Below, in pieces: positions 1 through 5,541 of a DNA stretch of 38,198 nucleotides. The notes under the pieces are model-generated. The model had not been told where the DNA came from. It saw only the letters and a list, made by a program, of their open reading frames with translations, and searched no databases. Made by a program: the position numbers and the translations under genes. The DNA comes from Oscillospiraceae bacterium (lineage in GTDB: Bacteria > Bacillota > Clostridia > Oscillospirales > Oscillospiraceae): the NCBI GenBank assembly GCA_017435615.1, contig JAFSET010000050.1, positions 1 to 38,198 of the forward strand, read 5' to 3'. How positions within the stretch are numbered: the first letter of the stretch is position 1; each line of letters begins with the position of its first letter.

Positions 1-150
1 AATTCTATCTTCAACACGTTTTAATTCTAAAAGGATTTCAACAAGCAATTCTTTTTCAGACATAGATAATAATCTGTTCCGCTCTTCTCTTATTTGCCGT
101 TCTCTTTCTTCCTGTCGTTGCCGTGCTTTTTCTTTCATTCTCTCAAACAT
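1..150 (-). CDS. Partial coiled-coil-like hypothetical protein (N-terminal 50 residues)
   Basis: An open frame on the minus strand starts with ATG at 148-150 and runs off the left window edge, so only 50 residues are visible. Residues 1-26 are almost entirely charged (many Glu, Arg, Lys, Gln), which suggests a long helix or coiled coil. Residues 27-50 continue as an amphipathic helix (MSEKELLVEILLELKRVEDR). The start lies 15 bases after the end of the HEPN-like gene, with a purine-rich stretch before it, so the two are probably co-transcribed from the promoter at 644-672. A short charged partner directly after a HEPN-like gene could be an antitoxin or accessory subunit, but that is inference. 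I do not recognise the family. Confidence 0.6.
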   Translation of the reverse strand, partial: MFERMKEKARQRQEERERQIREERNRLLSMSEKELLVEILLELKRVEDRI

Positions 151-164
151 AAATATTTCCGCCC

Positions 165-584
165 TTATCTGTATTTTTCTATAATAGCAAATCGCATTTC
201 TTCCGTTTTCTTGAACAAGTCGTATGTCCTGTATTCGTCGTAATGCAATCTTTCGGCAACTTTCTGAAATGCTCGCTCTCGCTCATAATCATTCTCGATA
301 TAGACAAAATCTAAGTAACACTGGTGACACCAATAATTCCTTATTTCCCGAATCTCATCTATTGTGGTGTACTCTTCTTCAGAAAAATCGGGTAAATTAT
401 CACTGTTGTCAAGTTCTTCAAGTTCTCTTGCTATTTTTCCCAAGTTCATTTTTTCAACAGACTTTAGATTGCTTCTAAAATTTCCTTTGTGCATCGCTGC
501 GTATATGATTTTTAAATTGTTTTCTATACATTGAACCTGTTGGATTAATTCACTATGTATAAGTTTAAATCGGTTTCTATCCAT
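165..584 (-). CDS. HEPN-like hypothetical protein (possible RNase or toxin)
   Basis: This is a 139-residue all-helical-looking protein. Residues 82-87 read RNYWCH, an R-N-x3-H arrangement matching the Rx4-6H motif of HEPN domains, which are found in many RNases of toxin-antitoxin and phage-defence systems. The motif sits at the end of a predicted helix (DEIREIRNYWCHQCYLDF), as in other HEPN proteins. The start is the ATG at 582-584, preceded by AAAGGA. A consensus promoter lies at 644-672 on this strand. A short charged gene follows 15 bases downstream. Seen: the motif and helical character. Known: HEPN proteins commonly cleave RNA. Inferred: toxin or defence role. It could also be a non-catalytic structural HEPN protein. 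Confidence 0.6.
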   Translation of the reverse strand: MDRNRFKLIHSELIQQVQCIENNLKIIYAAMHKGNFRSNLKSVEKMNLGKIARELEELDNSDNLPDFSEEEYTTIDEIREIRNYWCHQCYLDFVYIENDYERERAFQKVAERLHYDEYRTYDLFKKTEEMRFAIIEKYR

Positions 585-643
585 ACTGCCATTCCTTTTG
601 CTTATATATGATGTTGCGAATTTCTGTTCATTGTTATGTTTTC

Positions 644-672
644 ATTATACCACACCGCCAATGTAATGTAAA
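644..672 (-). promoter_or_regulatory. Consensus sigma-A-type promoter for the HEPN-like operon
   Basis: Read on the minus strand: -35 TTTACA (667-672), a 17-base spacer and -10 TATAAT (644-649). The spacer ends in GGCGGTGTGG, which recurs almost unchanged in two other leftward promoters of the island (1378-1406 and 4306-4334). Confidence 0.85.
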
Positions 673-687
673 TATTTTTGCAAAAAG

Positions 688-831
688 GTGTGTCCTATAT
701 TGACAGCAGCAGAAGGGTTTATTCTTGGAGTTGGTGCGAAGATGTTTACTATCGCCGGCCCGGTTATTGTGTATGGAACAGTTGCGAGTGTAATTTATGG
801 GGTTATTTATTGGATAACGACATTGTTCTAA
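688..831 (+). CDS. Island peptide, copy 1 (47-residue hydrophobic Gly-rich peptide)
   Basis: This is a 47-codon gene, too short for routine gene calling. The product begins MCPILTAAEG and continues FILGVGAKMF, TIAGPVIVYG, TVASVIYGVI, YWITTLF. It is strongly hydrophobic from residue 11 to the end, with one Lys at 18 and Gly at 10, 14, 16, 24, 30 and 38, suggesting one long or two short membrane helices. Coding is supported by comparison with copy 3: 19 synonymous and 2 non-synonymous codon differences over 43 codons. The start is placed at GTG 688-690 because all copies share an aligned NTG followed by xGT CCT. There is no Shine-Dalgarno sequence, so the start is uncertain; TTG at 700-702 is the alternative. 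A hairpin terminator follows 4 bases after the stop. The family is unknown to me. Membrane-active toxin, bacteriocin-like or signalling peptide are all possible. Confidence 0.8.
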   Translation: MCPILTAAEGFILGVGAKMFTIAGPVIVYGTVASVIYGVIYWITTLF

Positions 832-834
832 CAA

Positions 835-864
835 AAAAGGCTTGACCGATTGGTCAAGCCTTTT
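835..864. terminator. Bidirectional hairpin terminator, array type 1
   Basis: Perfect 13-bp stem AAAAGGCTTGACC / GGTCAAGCCTTTT with a 4-base loop. It ends peptide copy 1 from the left and the 863-1351 gene from the right, and overlaps the latter's stop codon. It is nearly identical to the hairpins at 2711-2737 and 3782-3807. Confidence 0.85.
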
Positions 865-1351
865 ACAGATGGTATTCTTTAATTTCTTCTGTTATAGAAT
901 CTTCGCCAATAAATGGTCGCATAATTAACCATGATACTTTATCATCTGATATTAAAACCCATTCATTCGTTTCTTTATCAAGATAATATTCGGTTACTCG
1001 TACGTATTTGTGACGTTTGGTTTCGGTGATTGTTTTAATTGTGCGGTTAATATTTTCGCAGAAATATTCAACAATTTTATCTTCAAACTCGTTTTGAGAC
1101 TCATAATCCCATTCGTACCACTCGAAATGGTCATCCATATAGGCGTAAAGATAATCCTTGCCACGCTTCTTTACAATATCCAGAGAAATATATAAGTCAT
1201 AATTATCAATCGTACCGGAAAACGCCGCACTGGTTTCATCCAAATCAATAAAGTTTGAGATGCCAATTTTTTCGGTTATTTTCTTTTTAATGTTGTCAAG
1301 GCACTCTTTTGGGTTTTTATGTGTTACAGTCTTTAACTTCGAAAATCTCAT
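863..1351 (-). CDS. Hypothetical protein, 162 residues
   Basis: A soluble-looking, Lys/Glu/Tyr-rich protein with no signal peptide or membrane segment. Its middle is unusually aromatic and acidic (YAYMDDHFEWYEWDYESQNEFED, about residues 68-90), followed by a basic segment (TETKRHKYVRVTEYYLDKETNEW). I do not recognise a family or catalytic motif. The start is ATG 1349-1351. A GAGAGG Shine-Dalgarno lies about 12 bases upstream, farther than usual, because a three-codon frame (ATG CTC AAA TGA) lies between them and its stop overlaps this start. The gene has its own consensus promoter at 1378-1406 and ends inside the hairpin shared with peptide copy 1. It is one of the unrelated cargo genes separated by the peptide modules. 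An immunity or antitoxin role is possible but unsupported by sequence. Confidence 0.7.
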   Translation of the reverse strand: MRFSKLKTVTHKNPKECLDNIKKKITEKIGISNFIDLDETSAAFSGTIDNYDLYISLDIVKKRGKDYLYAYMDDHFEWYEWDYESQNEFEDKIVEYFCENINRTIKTITETKRHKYVRVTEYYLDKETNEWVLISDDKVSWLIMRPFIGEDSITEEIKEYHL

Positions 1352-1377
1352 TTGAGCATTGCACCTCTCTTTATTTC

Positions 1378-1406
1378 ATTATACCACACCGATGTTTTAA
1401 TGTAAA
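1378..1406 (-). promoter_or_regulatory. Consensus promoter for the 863-1351 gene
   Basis: On the minus strand: -35 TTTACA (1401-1406), 17-base spacer, -10 TATAAT (1378-1383). The spacer carries ATCGGTGTGG, matching the promoter at 644-672. Confidence 0.85.
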
Positions 1407-1418
1407 TATTTTTACAAA

Positions 1419-1568
1419 ATGGTGTGTCCTATATTGACAGCAGCAGAGGGGTTCATTCTGGGGGTAGGTGCCAAAATTTTCCAGATCGCTGGACCAGTAA
1501 TCGTATATGGTGTAAGTGCAAGCGTAGTGTATGGATTTATCTATTGGATTTGTCAAATACTCAAATAA
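1419..1568 (+). CDS. Island peptide, copy 2
   Basis: This is a 49-codon gene if ATG 1419-1421 is used, or 48 codons from the GTG at 1422 that aligns with copy 1. The product reads MVCPILTAAEG, FILGVGAKIF, QIAGPVIVYG, VSASVVYGFI, YWICQILK. The N-terminal half is almost identical to copy 1, while the C-terminal tail has diverged (ICQILK in place of ITTLF) and gains a second Cys. The hydrophobic span and glycine spacing are kept. It diverges from the 863-1351 gene and starts only 13 bases beyond that gene's -35 box. No Shine-Dalgarno or clear rightward promoter is visible. A strong hairpin begins at its stop codon. Function is unknown; the conserved protein sequence supports coding. Confidence 0.8.
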   Translation: MVCPILTAAEGFILGVGAKIFQIAGPVIVYGVSASVVYGFIYWICQILK

Positions 1569-1599
1569 ATAAAGGCTCGCCAATCGGCGAGCCTTTATT
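1568..1599. terminator. Bidirectional hairpin terminator, array type 2
   Basis: Stem AATAAAGGCTCGCC / GGCGAGCCTTTATT with a 4-base loop. It has the same layout as the other array terminators but a different stem sequence. It closes peptide copy 2 and the convergent 1599-2459 gene. Confidence 0.85.
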
Positions 1600-2459
1600 T
1601 ATTTCTTTTCCGCTTTTAACCCAGTTAATTCTTCAAAAATGGATAATTCATAGCATGGGATATAGATGCCGTACGATACACCATTATGATAAACTTCTAG
1701 TATATAGTAATTTTTGCAAAAGATGTTTCCAATATTATTCCGCTCTAGCTTGTACTGTTTATATACGCCTTGCTTAAAGCCAATCTCTTTGTTCCAGCCA
1801 GCTATTCTAATACGTTTCTTTACAGTGTGAATAGATACAAGAGAAGATAAAGGAAATGCATATTTCCCTTCTAAGTTGGCTATGTACAGATAGTTTGCAT
1901 CAGAAAAGATTTTAAATATGGGATTAAGATAAGGCGCCAATTGCATGCCTTTTTCACATATTTTTAGTTGACCGTTTTTTTCTTTATATAGGAATGATAG
2001 AATATCAACTTCTTTGGCATCAGTCGGAACTGACATTTCAGAATAAACGGCAGCGCAGGTTTTCTCAAGGTTCGTAAGTGTATGGGAGCTTTCTTCTGTT
2101 CCTAAAACAGCTTTTTCTTTTAGTGTGCTGATGATTTTAAGAATTCCCCAAATAAACAGACATACGCCACCAAGCCAGAATACCCAAGGGGCATTTTTGT
2201 ATGCTTGGTTAAGCGAAACGGTAACTAATCCTCTTATAATACCTGCGACGGAAATTGCCCCTAAGCCACCACAGATTAATTGCGTAATTCGCAATGGGAG
2301 AGGGAGTTTTGATCGTTCGATCGTTTCTTCTGCTTTTTTAGAGGATTGCTCAAATGACTGTGTCATAGCAGAAGAGGGCTTCATAACCAAAAACTCTGTG
2401 CCATTGAATTGCTCGTTTTTCTTGTCTGTAGTTAAATCTATTCCTAAAAACGGTTTCAT
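1599..2459 (-). CDS. Two-TM hypothetical membrane protein, 286 residues
   Basis: Residues 1-53 are a polar N-terminal region. Two membrane helices follow at about 57-80 (ITQLICGGLGAISVAGIIRGLV) and 92-112 (PWVFWLGGVCLFIWGILKII), then a cytoplasmic-looking domain of about 170 residues rich in beta-strand pattern. That domain contains Tyr-rich stretches and IRIAGWNKEIGFKQGVYKQYKLERN, which resembles PH-like membrane-protein domains only in outline. I do not recognise the family. The start ATG at 2457-2459 has a strong AAAGGAGG nearby and a consensus promoter at 2480-2508. That promoter contains TGTGATATAAT, the half-site found in the XRE operator at 2818-2841, so it may belong to that regulon. 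It is convergent with peptide copy 2. Confidence 0.7.
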   Translation of the reverse strand: MKPFLGIDLTTDKKNEQFNGTEFLVMKPSSAMTQSFEQSSKKAEETIERSKLPLPLRITQLICGGLGAISVAGIIRGLVTVSLNQAYKNAPWVFWLGGVCLFIWGILKIISTLKEKAVLGTEESSHTLTNLEKTCAAVYSEMSVPTDAKEVDILSFLYKEKNGQLKICEKGMQLAPYLNPIFKIFSDANYLYIANLEGKYAFPLSSLVSIHTVKKRIRIAGWNKEIGFKQGVYKQYKLERNNIGNIFCKNYYILEVYHNGVSYGIYIPCYELSIFEELTGLKAEKK

Positions 2460-2479
2460 AAAAGCACCTCCTTTAAAAC

Positions 2480-2508
2480 ATTATATCACATCAATTGTTT
2501 GCTGTAAA
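2480..2508 (-). promoter_or_regulatory. Promoter for the two-TM protein, with XRE-type half-site
   Basis: On the minus strand: -35 TTTACA (2503-2508), 17-base spacer, -10 TATAAT (2480-2485). The bases around -10 read ATGTGATATAAT, identical to one half of the palindromic operator at 2818-2841. Confidence 0.8.
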
Positions 2509-2561
2509 TTCCTATTATCTGAGTTATATCGAAAGGAAATAAGCCAGTTCGACAAAAAACA

Positions 2562-2705
2562 CTGCGTCCTAAGTTGACACAAGCAGAGGGATTTATCCTC
2601 GGCGTTGGCGCAAAAATGTTTACCATTGCGGGACCTGTTATTGTGTATGGCACAGTGGCGAGTGTGGTATATGGGGTTATTTATTGGATAACTACTTTAT
2701 TCTAA
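2562..2705 (+). CDS. Island peptide, copy 3
   Basis: This is a 47-codon frame whose product (RPKLTQAEG, FILGVGAKMF, TIAGPVIVYG, TVASVVYGVI, YWITTLF) is nearly identical to copy 1 from residue 9 onward. The DNA has changed at many third codon positions: 19 synonymous against 2 non-synonymous differences from copy 1. The aligned start codon would be CTG (2562-2564), with in-frame TTG at 2574 as an alternative. Neither has a Shine-Dalgarno sequence. The 25 bases upstream (TTCGACAAAAAACACTGCGT) are shared with copies 5 and 6, forming a second subtype of the module. A hairpin terminator follows at 2711. The nearest rightward genes are the membrane protein and XRE regulator at 2873. Confidence 0.75.
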   Translation: MRPKLTQAEGFILGVGAKMFTIAGPVIVYGTVASVVYGVIYWITTLF

Positions 2706-2710
2706 TGCAA

Positions 2711-2737
2711 AAGGCTTGACCGAATCGGTCAAGCCTT
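2711..2737. terminator. Hairpin terminator, array type 1
   Basis: AAGGCTTGACCGA / TCGGTCAAGCCTT around a single base, in practice a 3-5 base loop. It is the same stem as at 835-864 and 3782-3807, here 5 bases after the stop of peptide copy 3. Confidence 0.8.
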
Positions 2738-2803
2738 CAGTAATTTTGAAGATACAATAGCATTTCATTCCGAATTTAATGCGATATATTTATCACATTT
2801 CTA

Positions 2804-2831
2804 TTGACAAGAACAAATTATGTGATATAAT
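2804..2831 (+). promoter_or_regulatory. Promoter of the membrane-protein/XRE operon
   Basis: -35 TTGACA (2804-2809), 16-base spacer, -10 TATAAT (2826-2831). The -10 box lies inside the palindrome at 2818-2841. Confidence 0.85.
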
Positions 2832-2841
2832 TATCACATAA
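2818..2841. promoter_or_regulatory. Palindromic operator, probably for the XRE regulator at 3297
   Basis: Arms TTATGTGATA and TATCACATAA, a perfect 10-bp inverted repeat around TAAT, overlapping the -10 box. Extra TATCACAT half-sites occur at 2791-2798 and 2852-2859. The arrangement fits autorepression by the XRE protein encoded in the same operon. Confidence 0.75.
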
Positions 2842-2872
2842 GAGATAAATATATCACATTTCGGAGGCGTTT

Positions 2873-3295
2873 ATGAAAAAGAAAGAACGGCTTGTTCCTG
2901 TTGGTACAAAAATATTTTGGGGGCAAACGGTTATGGGAATATTGTGGATTGGTGTAGGTTTGACTGGTATGTTTGATAACTTGATTTGCGATATCCTAAA
3001 AATACTGTTTCTCATAGCGGCTATTGTTGCGTTGGGCAAGGTTATCAGAATTGGACGAATTGGAGATGATGGTGACGAAATGGCCGAGTACAACTACATT
3101 AAGGCGCAAGCAAAGGCCGGTGGAACATTACATATGGTGCTATGCATAGCATCAATCGTGTTTGCTTTAGGGTTTGGTTTAGTACAAAATATGGATATTA
3201 GTTGGACGAGAATTATCTCTCTTATTCTCTTCATTCTTATGGGTATTCATAATCTGCTGATTGGATTATTCTTCCGGAAACTTGAGGCAGAATAA
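2873..3295 (+). CDS. Four-TM hypothetical membrane protein paired with XRE regulator
   Basis: A 140-residue integral membrane protein with four predicted helices at about 14-34, 38-57, 85-105 and 112-134. Helices 2 and 3 are separated by a polar loop (GRIGDDGDEMAEYNYIKAQAKAGG). The start ATG 2873 has Shine-Dalgarno CGGAGG at 2862-2867. It is the first gene of a two-gene unit with the XRE-type regulator, whose start follows one base after this stop. Small multi-TM proteins encoded next to a small XRE regulator are widespread in Firmicutes. Their activity is mostly unknown; membrane sensor or stress protein has been suggested for some. I see no catalytic motif. Confidence 0.75.
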   Translation: MKKKERLVPVGTKIFWGQTVMGILWIGVGLTGMFDNLICDILKILFLIAAIVALGKVIRIGRIGDDGDEMAEYNYIKAQAKAGGTLHMVLCIASIVFALGFGLVQNMDISWTRIISLILFILMGIHNLLIGLFFRKLEAE

Positions 3296-3296
3296 T

Positions 3297-3515
3297 ATGA
3301 CTAAATTAACTACGAAAATGTATGAATTCCGAAAAGCTATGAATATTCAACAGGCAGAGCTTGCTGACCGGGTGGGCGTCCGTAGAGAAACGATAGGAAA
3401 ACTGGAAAATGGCAAGTATAATCCGTCGCTAAAATTAGCTATGGATATCGCAAAAGTTTTTGGTGTGTCGGTTGAAGAGGTTTTCTTTTTTACTGCTGAG
3501 GAAGACGAAGAATAA
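3297..3515 (+). CDS. XRE-family HTH transcriptional regulator
   Basis: A 72-residue protein that is essentially one helix-turn-helix domain (MYEFRKAMNIQQAELADRVG then VRRETIGKLENGKYNPSLKL), with an acidic C-terminal tail (TAEEDEE). Such Cro/C1-type minimal regulators bind short palindromes as dimers. The natural target is the TTATGTGATA palindrome over its own promoter and perhaps the matching half-site at 2480-2490. ATG 3297-3299 is chosen because it lies directly after the upstream stop codon with GAGGC before it; a longer frame upstream would overlap the membrane gene. The gene is translationally coupled to its partner. Confidence 0.9.
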   Translation: MTKLTTKMYEFRKAMNIQQAELADRVGVRRETIGKLENGKYNPSLKLAMDIAKVFGVSVEEVFFFTAEEDEE

Positions 3516-3545
3516 AACGATTTAGTCTTAATAGAACACGAAACT

Positions 3546-3692
3546 ATGGGTCCTATATTGACACCAACAGAGGGTTTCATATTAGGCGTCGGCGCAAAGA
3601 TGTTTACGATAGCGGGACCCGTGATTGTTTATGGTACGGCGGCATCGGTTGTTTATGGAATTATTTATTGGATAACGACAATGTTTTCGTAA
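3546..3692 (+). CDS. Island peptide, copy 4
   Basis: This is a 48-codon gene with an ATG start (3546-3548) aligned to the start of the other copies. The product reads MGPILTPTEG, FILGVGAKMF, TIAGPVIVYG, TAASVVYGII, YWITTMFS. Against copy 1 I count 23 synonymous and 6 non-synonymous codon differences, so the protein is conserved while the DNA has drifted a long way. There is no Shine-Dalgarno before the ATG. It lies 30 bases downstream of the XRE gene on the same strand, so it could be transcribed from the XRE promoter. Its hairpin terminator is displaced to 3782 by an inserted REP-like sequence at 3701-3775. Function is unknown. Confidence 0.8.
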   Translation: MGPILTPTEGFILGVGAKMFTIAGPVIVYGTAASVVYGIIYWITTMFS

Positions 3693-3700
3693 CGAAAAGG

Positions 3701-3775
3701 GGATTGTTTTGCTTTTTCACAATCCCTCCGTCAAAAATCAAAGATTTTTGCCACCTCCCTTTACACAAGGGAGGC
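3701..3775. repeat. REP-like palindromic insertion
   Basis: Three small inverted repeats in a row: GGGATTGT/ACAATCCC (about 3701-3726), CAAAAATC/GATTTTTG (3732-3750) and CCTCCCTT/AAGGGAGG (3754-3774). It separates peptide copy 4 from its terminator, which in copies 1-3 follows within about 5 bases. Confidence 0.6.
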
Positions 3776-3781
3776 TACAAA

Positions 3782-3807
3782 AAGGCTTGACCAATCGGTC
3801 AAGCCTT
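3782..3807. terminator. Hairpin terminator, array type 1
   Basis: Stem AAGGCTTGACC / GGTCAAGCCTT with loop AATC. The stop codon of the leftward gene 3799-4284 lies inside the stem, so its last two codons and stop (Lys-Ala-stop) are encoded by the hairpin itself. Confidence 0.8.
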
Positions 3808-4284
3808 AAAAATTCTTTTGAAAAAACCTTTTATTTTGCTGGTTGGTTTAAATTGCGTGGGAGCAGGAAATGGTTTATCCAACACCCAAGGCAACTCAAA
3901 AATGTTGCTTATTGAAATTGTAAAATAATCTCCTGTCTGTTCGTTTGGTGATGCAAATCCGTCCGTAATGACAAGACTAAAAAACAAATTATCTTGTATA
4001 TCAATTTCATACTGCCCCATCGTTGCAACTTTGCCGCAGACCGTATAGTCCACACCGATATATTGCATTGTATGATCCAACTCAAAACTCATGATTTCGT
4101 CCGGTTTCGCGATATCAACACCAAAGTCGGCAAGAAACGCTTCGAGTTTGGGGAACTTGCCTTTGATTTGTGCATAGAAATTCTCGCAACATACGCACTC
4201 GCAAAGCAAATGTGTTTTGTAATATTCTATCGTTTTCTCAATATCAACTTCAAATATATATTCATCTTTTTGAATCGTGGTCAT
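3799..4284 (-). CDS. Hypothetical protein with Cys cluster, 161 residues
   Basis: A soluble protein with an N-terminal Cys cluster (LLCECVCCENFYAQIKGKFP, about residues 27-46) followed by an LEAFLADFGVDIAKPDEIMSFE segment. It resembles a group of uncharacterised Clostridia proteins I have no name for. The basic C-terminus is KGFFKRIFKA. The start is set at ATG 4282-4284, with GAGGTG just upstream. A longer frame to 4317 would begin upstream of the promoter's -10 box, so it is rejected. The promoter at 4306-4334 is near-identical to those at 644 and 1378. It is another cargo gene flanked by a peptide module. The Cys cluster could bind metal, but no function can be assigned. Confidence 0.7.
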   Translation of the reverse strand: MTTIQKDEYIFEVDIEKTIEYYKTHLLCECVCCENFYAQIKGKFPKLEAFLADFGVDIAKPDEIMSFELDHTMQYIGVDYTVCGKVATMGQYEIDIQDNLFFSLVITDGFASPNEQTGDYFTISISNIFELPWVLDKPFPAPTQFKPTSKIKGFFKRIFKA

Positions 4285-4305
4285 ACTGACACCTCGCTTT
4301 GCTTT

Positions 4306-4334
4306 ATTATACAACACCGCCTTCTTAATGTAAA
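4306..4334 (-). promoter_or_regulatory. Consensus promoter for the 3799-4284 gene
   Basis: On the minus strand: -35 TTTACA (4329-4334), 17-base spacer with GGCGGTGTTG, -10 TATAAT (4306-4311). It is the third copy of the island promoter. Confidence 0.85.
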
Positions 4335-4349
4335 TACAGATATTTAAGA

Positions 4350-4409
4350 TTGATTTCTGCCTTAAATTGTGTATAATAGTGGCAGATAGTACGCAAGATA
4401 ATACGCAAG
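4350..4409 (+). promoter_or_regulatory. Fic promoter with direct-repeat operator candidate
   Basis: -35 TTGATT (4350-4355), 16-base spacer, -10 TATAAT (4372-4377). Just downstream TACGCAAG occurs twice with a 4-base gap (4390-4409), covering the expected transcript start region and suggesting a regulator site. Confidence 0.7.
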
Positions 4410-4426
4410 TTATTGGAGGTGTTTTC

Positions 4427-5419
4427 TTGAAGGATTACAAGCCGCCCTTTACGATCACAAATGAGATTTTGACCTATGTATCGTCCATTTCCGAAAAAGT
4501 GGGACGCATTACCGCAACCAGCAACATGGAGGCAAAGCCCCATCTGCGGAAGAACAACCGGATCAAGTCTATTCACGCTTCTCTGCGAATCGAGGCAAAC
4601 TCCCTCTCCCTGGGACAGGTACGGGATGTTATCAATGGCAAGACCGTTCTTGGTGAACAGAAGGAAATCCAGGAAGTAAAGAACGCCTATGCAGCCTATG
4701 AAAAACTGGCGGAGATTGATCCGTTCGATATTCAGGATCTAAAAGCTTTCCACGGCATCATGACCAAATACCTCGTAGATGAGTCCGGGGATTTCCGTCG
4801 TGGTGAAGAAGGTGTCTTTAACGGCGATCAATGCATCTTTATGGCACCGCCGGCAAAGTTCGTCCCTCAGCTCATGGATGACCTGTTCCATTGGATGAAG
4901 TCGGCACAAAAAGACGTGCATCCGCTGATCCTCAGCAGCGTGTTCCATTATGAGTTTGTTTTCATTCACCCCTTCTCCGACGGCAACGGCAGAATGGCAC
5001 GACTCTGGCACACCGCGATCCTTTCCAAATGGAAGCCTGTCTTTGAGTACATTCCCATCGAGAGCCAGGTTGAGAAATTCCAGGAAGACTACTACAACGC
5101 AATTGCCAAATGCCATATCAGCGGTGAATCTACCGACTTCATTGCGTTTATGCTCTCCCAGATCGATAAGATCCTGGACGATATTTCTGTTCAGATTACG
5201 GAGGATAGCGAACTGCTTTCTGAATACGTTAAACGATTGCTGGATGCTATGCAGTACGATACACCCTACACCAGCGCGGCATTGATGGAAAAGCTTGGGC
5301 TTAAGTCCAAAGAAGGATTCCGCAGAAATTACCTGCACCCAGCCATCGAACTGAACCTGGTACGCATGACGCTTCCTGACAAACCCAATAGCAGAAACCA
5401 ACGATATGTAAAACTCTAA
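4427..5419 (+). CDS. Fic/DOC family protein (putative AMP-transferase)
   Basis: A 330-residue Fic protein. The catalytic loop HPFSDGNGRMAR is at residues 181-192 and matches HPFx(D/E)GNGRxxR in full, so it should be active in transferring AMP or a related group from a nucleotide to a protein hydroxyl. Near the N-terminus, SLRIEAN (52-58) resembles the autoinhibitory helix of class II Fic proteins, with Glu56 as the inhibitory residue. The C-terminal region (about 270-330) looks like a winged helix. The start is TTG 4427-4429, seven bases after GGAGG; upstream in-frame codons lack a ribosome site. Higher GC than its island neighbours suggests separate acquisition. It is followed by the truncated peptide copy 5. 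No separate antitoxin gene is seen, consistent with built-in inhibition. Confidence 0.9.
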   Translation: MKDYKPPFTITNEILTYVSSISEKVGRITATSNMEAKPHLRKNNRIKSIHASLRIEANSLSLGQVRDVINGKTVLGEQKEIQEVKNAYAAYEKLAEIDPFDIQDLKAFHGIMTKYLVDESGDFRRGEEGVFNGDQCIFMAPPAKFVPQLMDDLFHWMKSAQKDVHPLILSSVFHYEFVFIHPFSDGNGRMARLWHTAILSKWKPVFEYIPIESQVEKFQEDYYNAIAKCHISGESTDFIAFMLSQIDKILDDISVQITEDSELLSEYVKRLLDAMQYDTPYTSAALMEKLGLKSKEGFRRNYLHPAIELNLVRMTLPDKPNSRNQRYVKL

Positions 5420-5463
5420 TTTGACCTGCTTCGAAAAGCATTTACTGGTTTCGGCAAAAAACA

Positions 5464-5541
5464 CTGCGTCCTAAGTTGACACAAGCAGAGGGGTTCATAT
5501 TAGGCGTCGGCAGCGCTCCCATTGCTCCCCCTCATAAATGA
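5464..5541 (+). pseudogene. Island peptide, copy 5 (truncated)
   Basis: The first 16 codons match copy 3 (RPKLTQAEGFILGVG) and the 20 bases upstream are identical to copy 3. After the second GGC codon (5509-5511) homology stops and the frame continues into an unrelated GC-rich palindromic sequence (CCCCCTC/GAGGGGG, 5527-5546), ending at TGA 5539-5541. The C-terminal two thirds of the hydrophobic span are gone. Most likely a REP-like insertion or deletion destroyed this copy. No island terminator follows. Confidence 0.75.

Noticed and set aside
640-3810. Integron cassette array
   Set aside because: No integrase in the window, hairpins are perfect terminators rather than bulged attC sites, and each module contains a coding gene. 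The cassette idea is kept only in a general sense.
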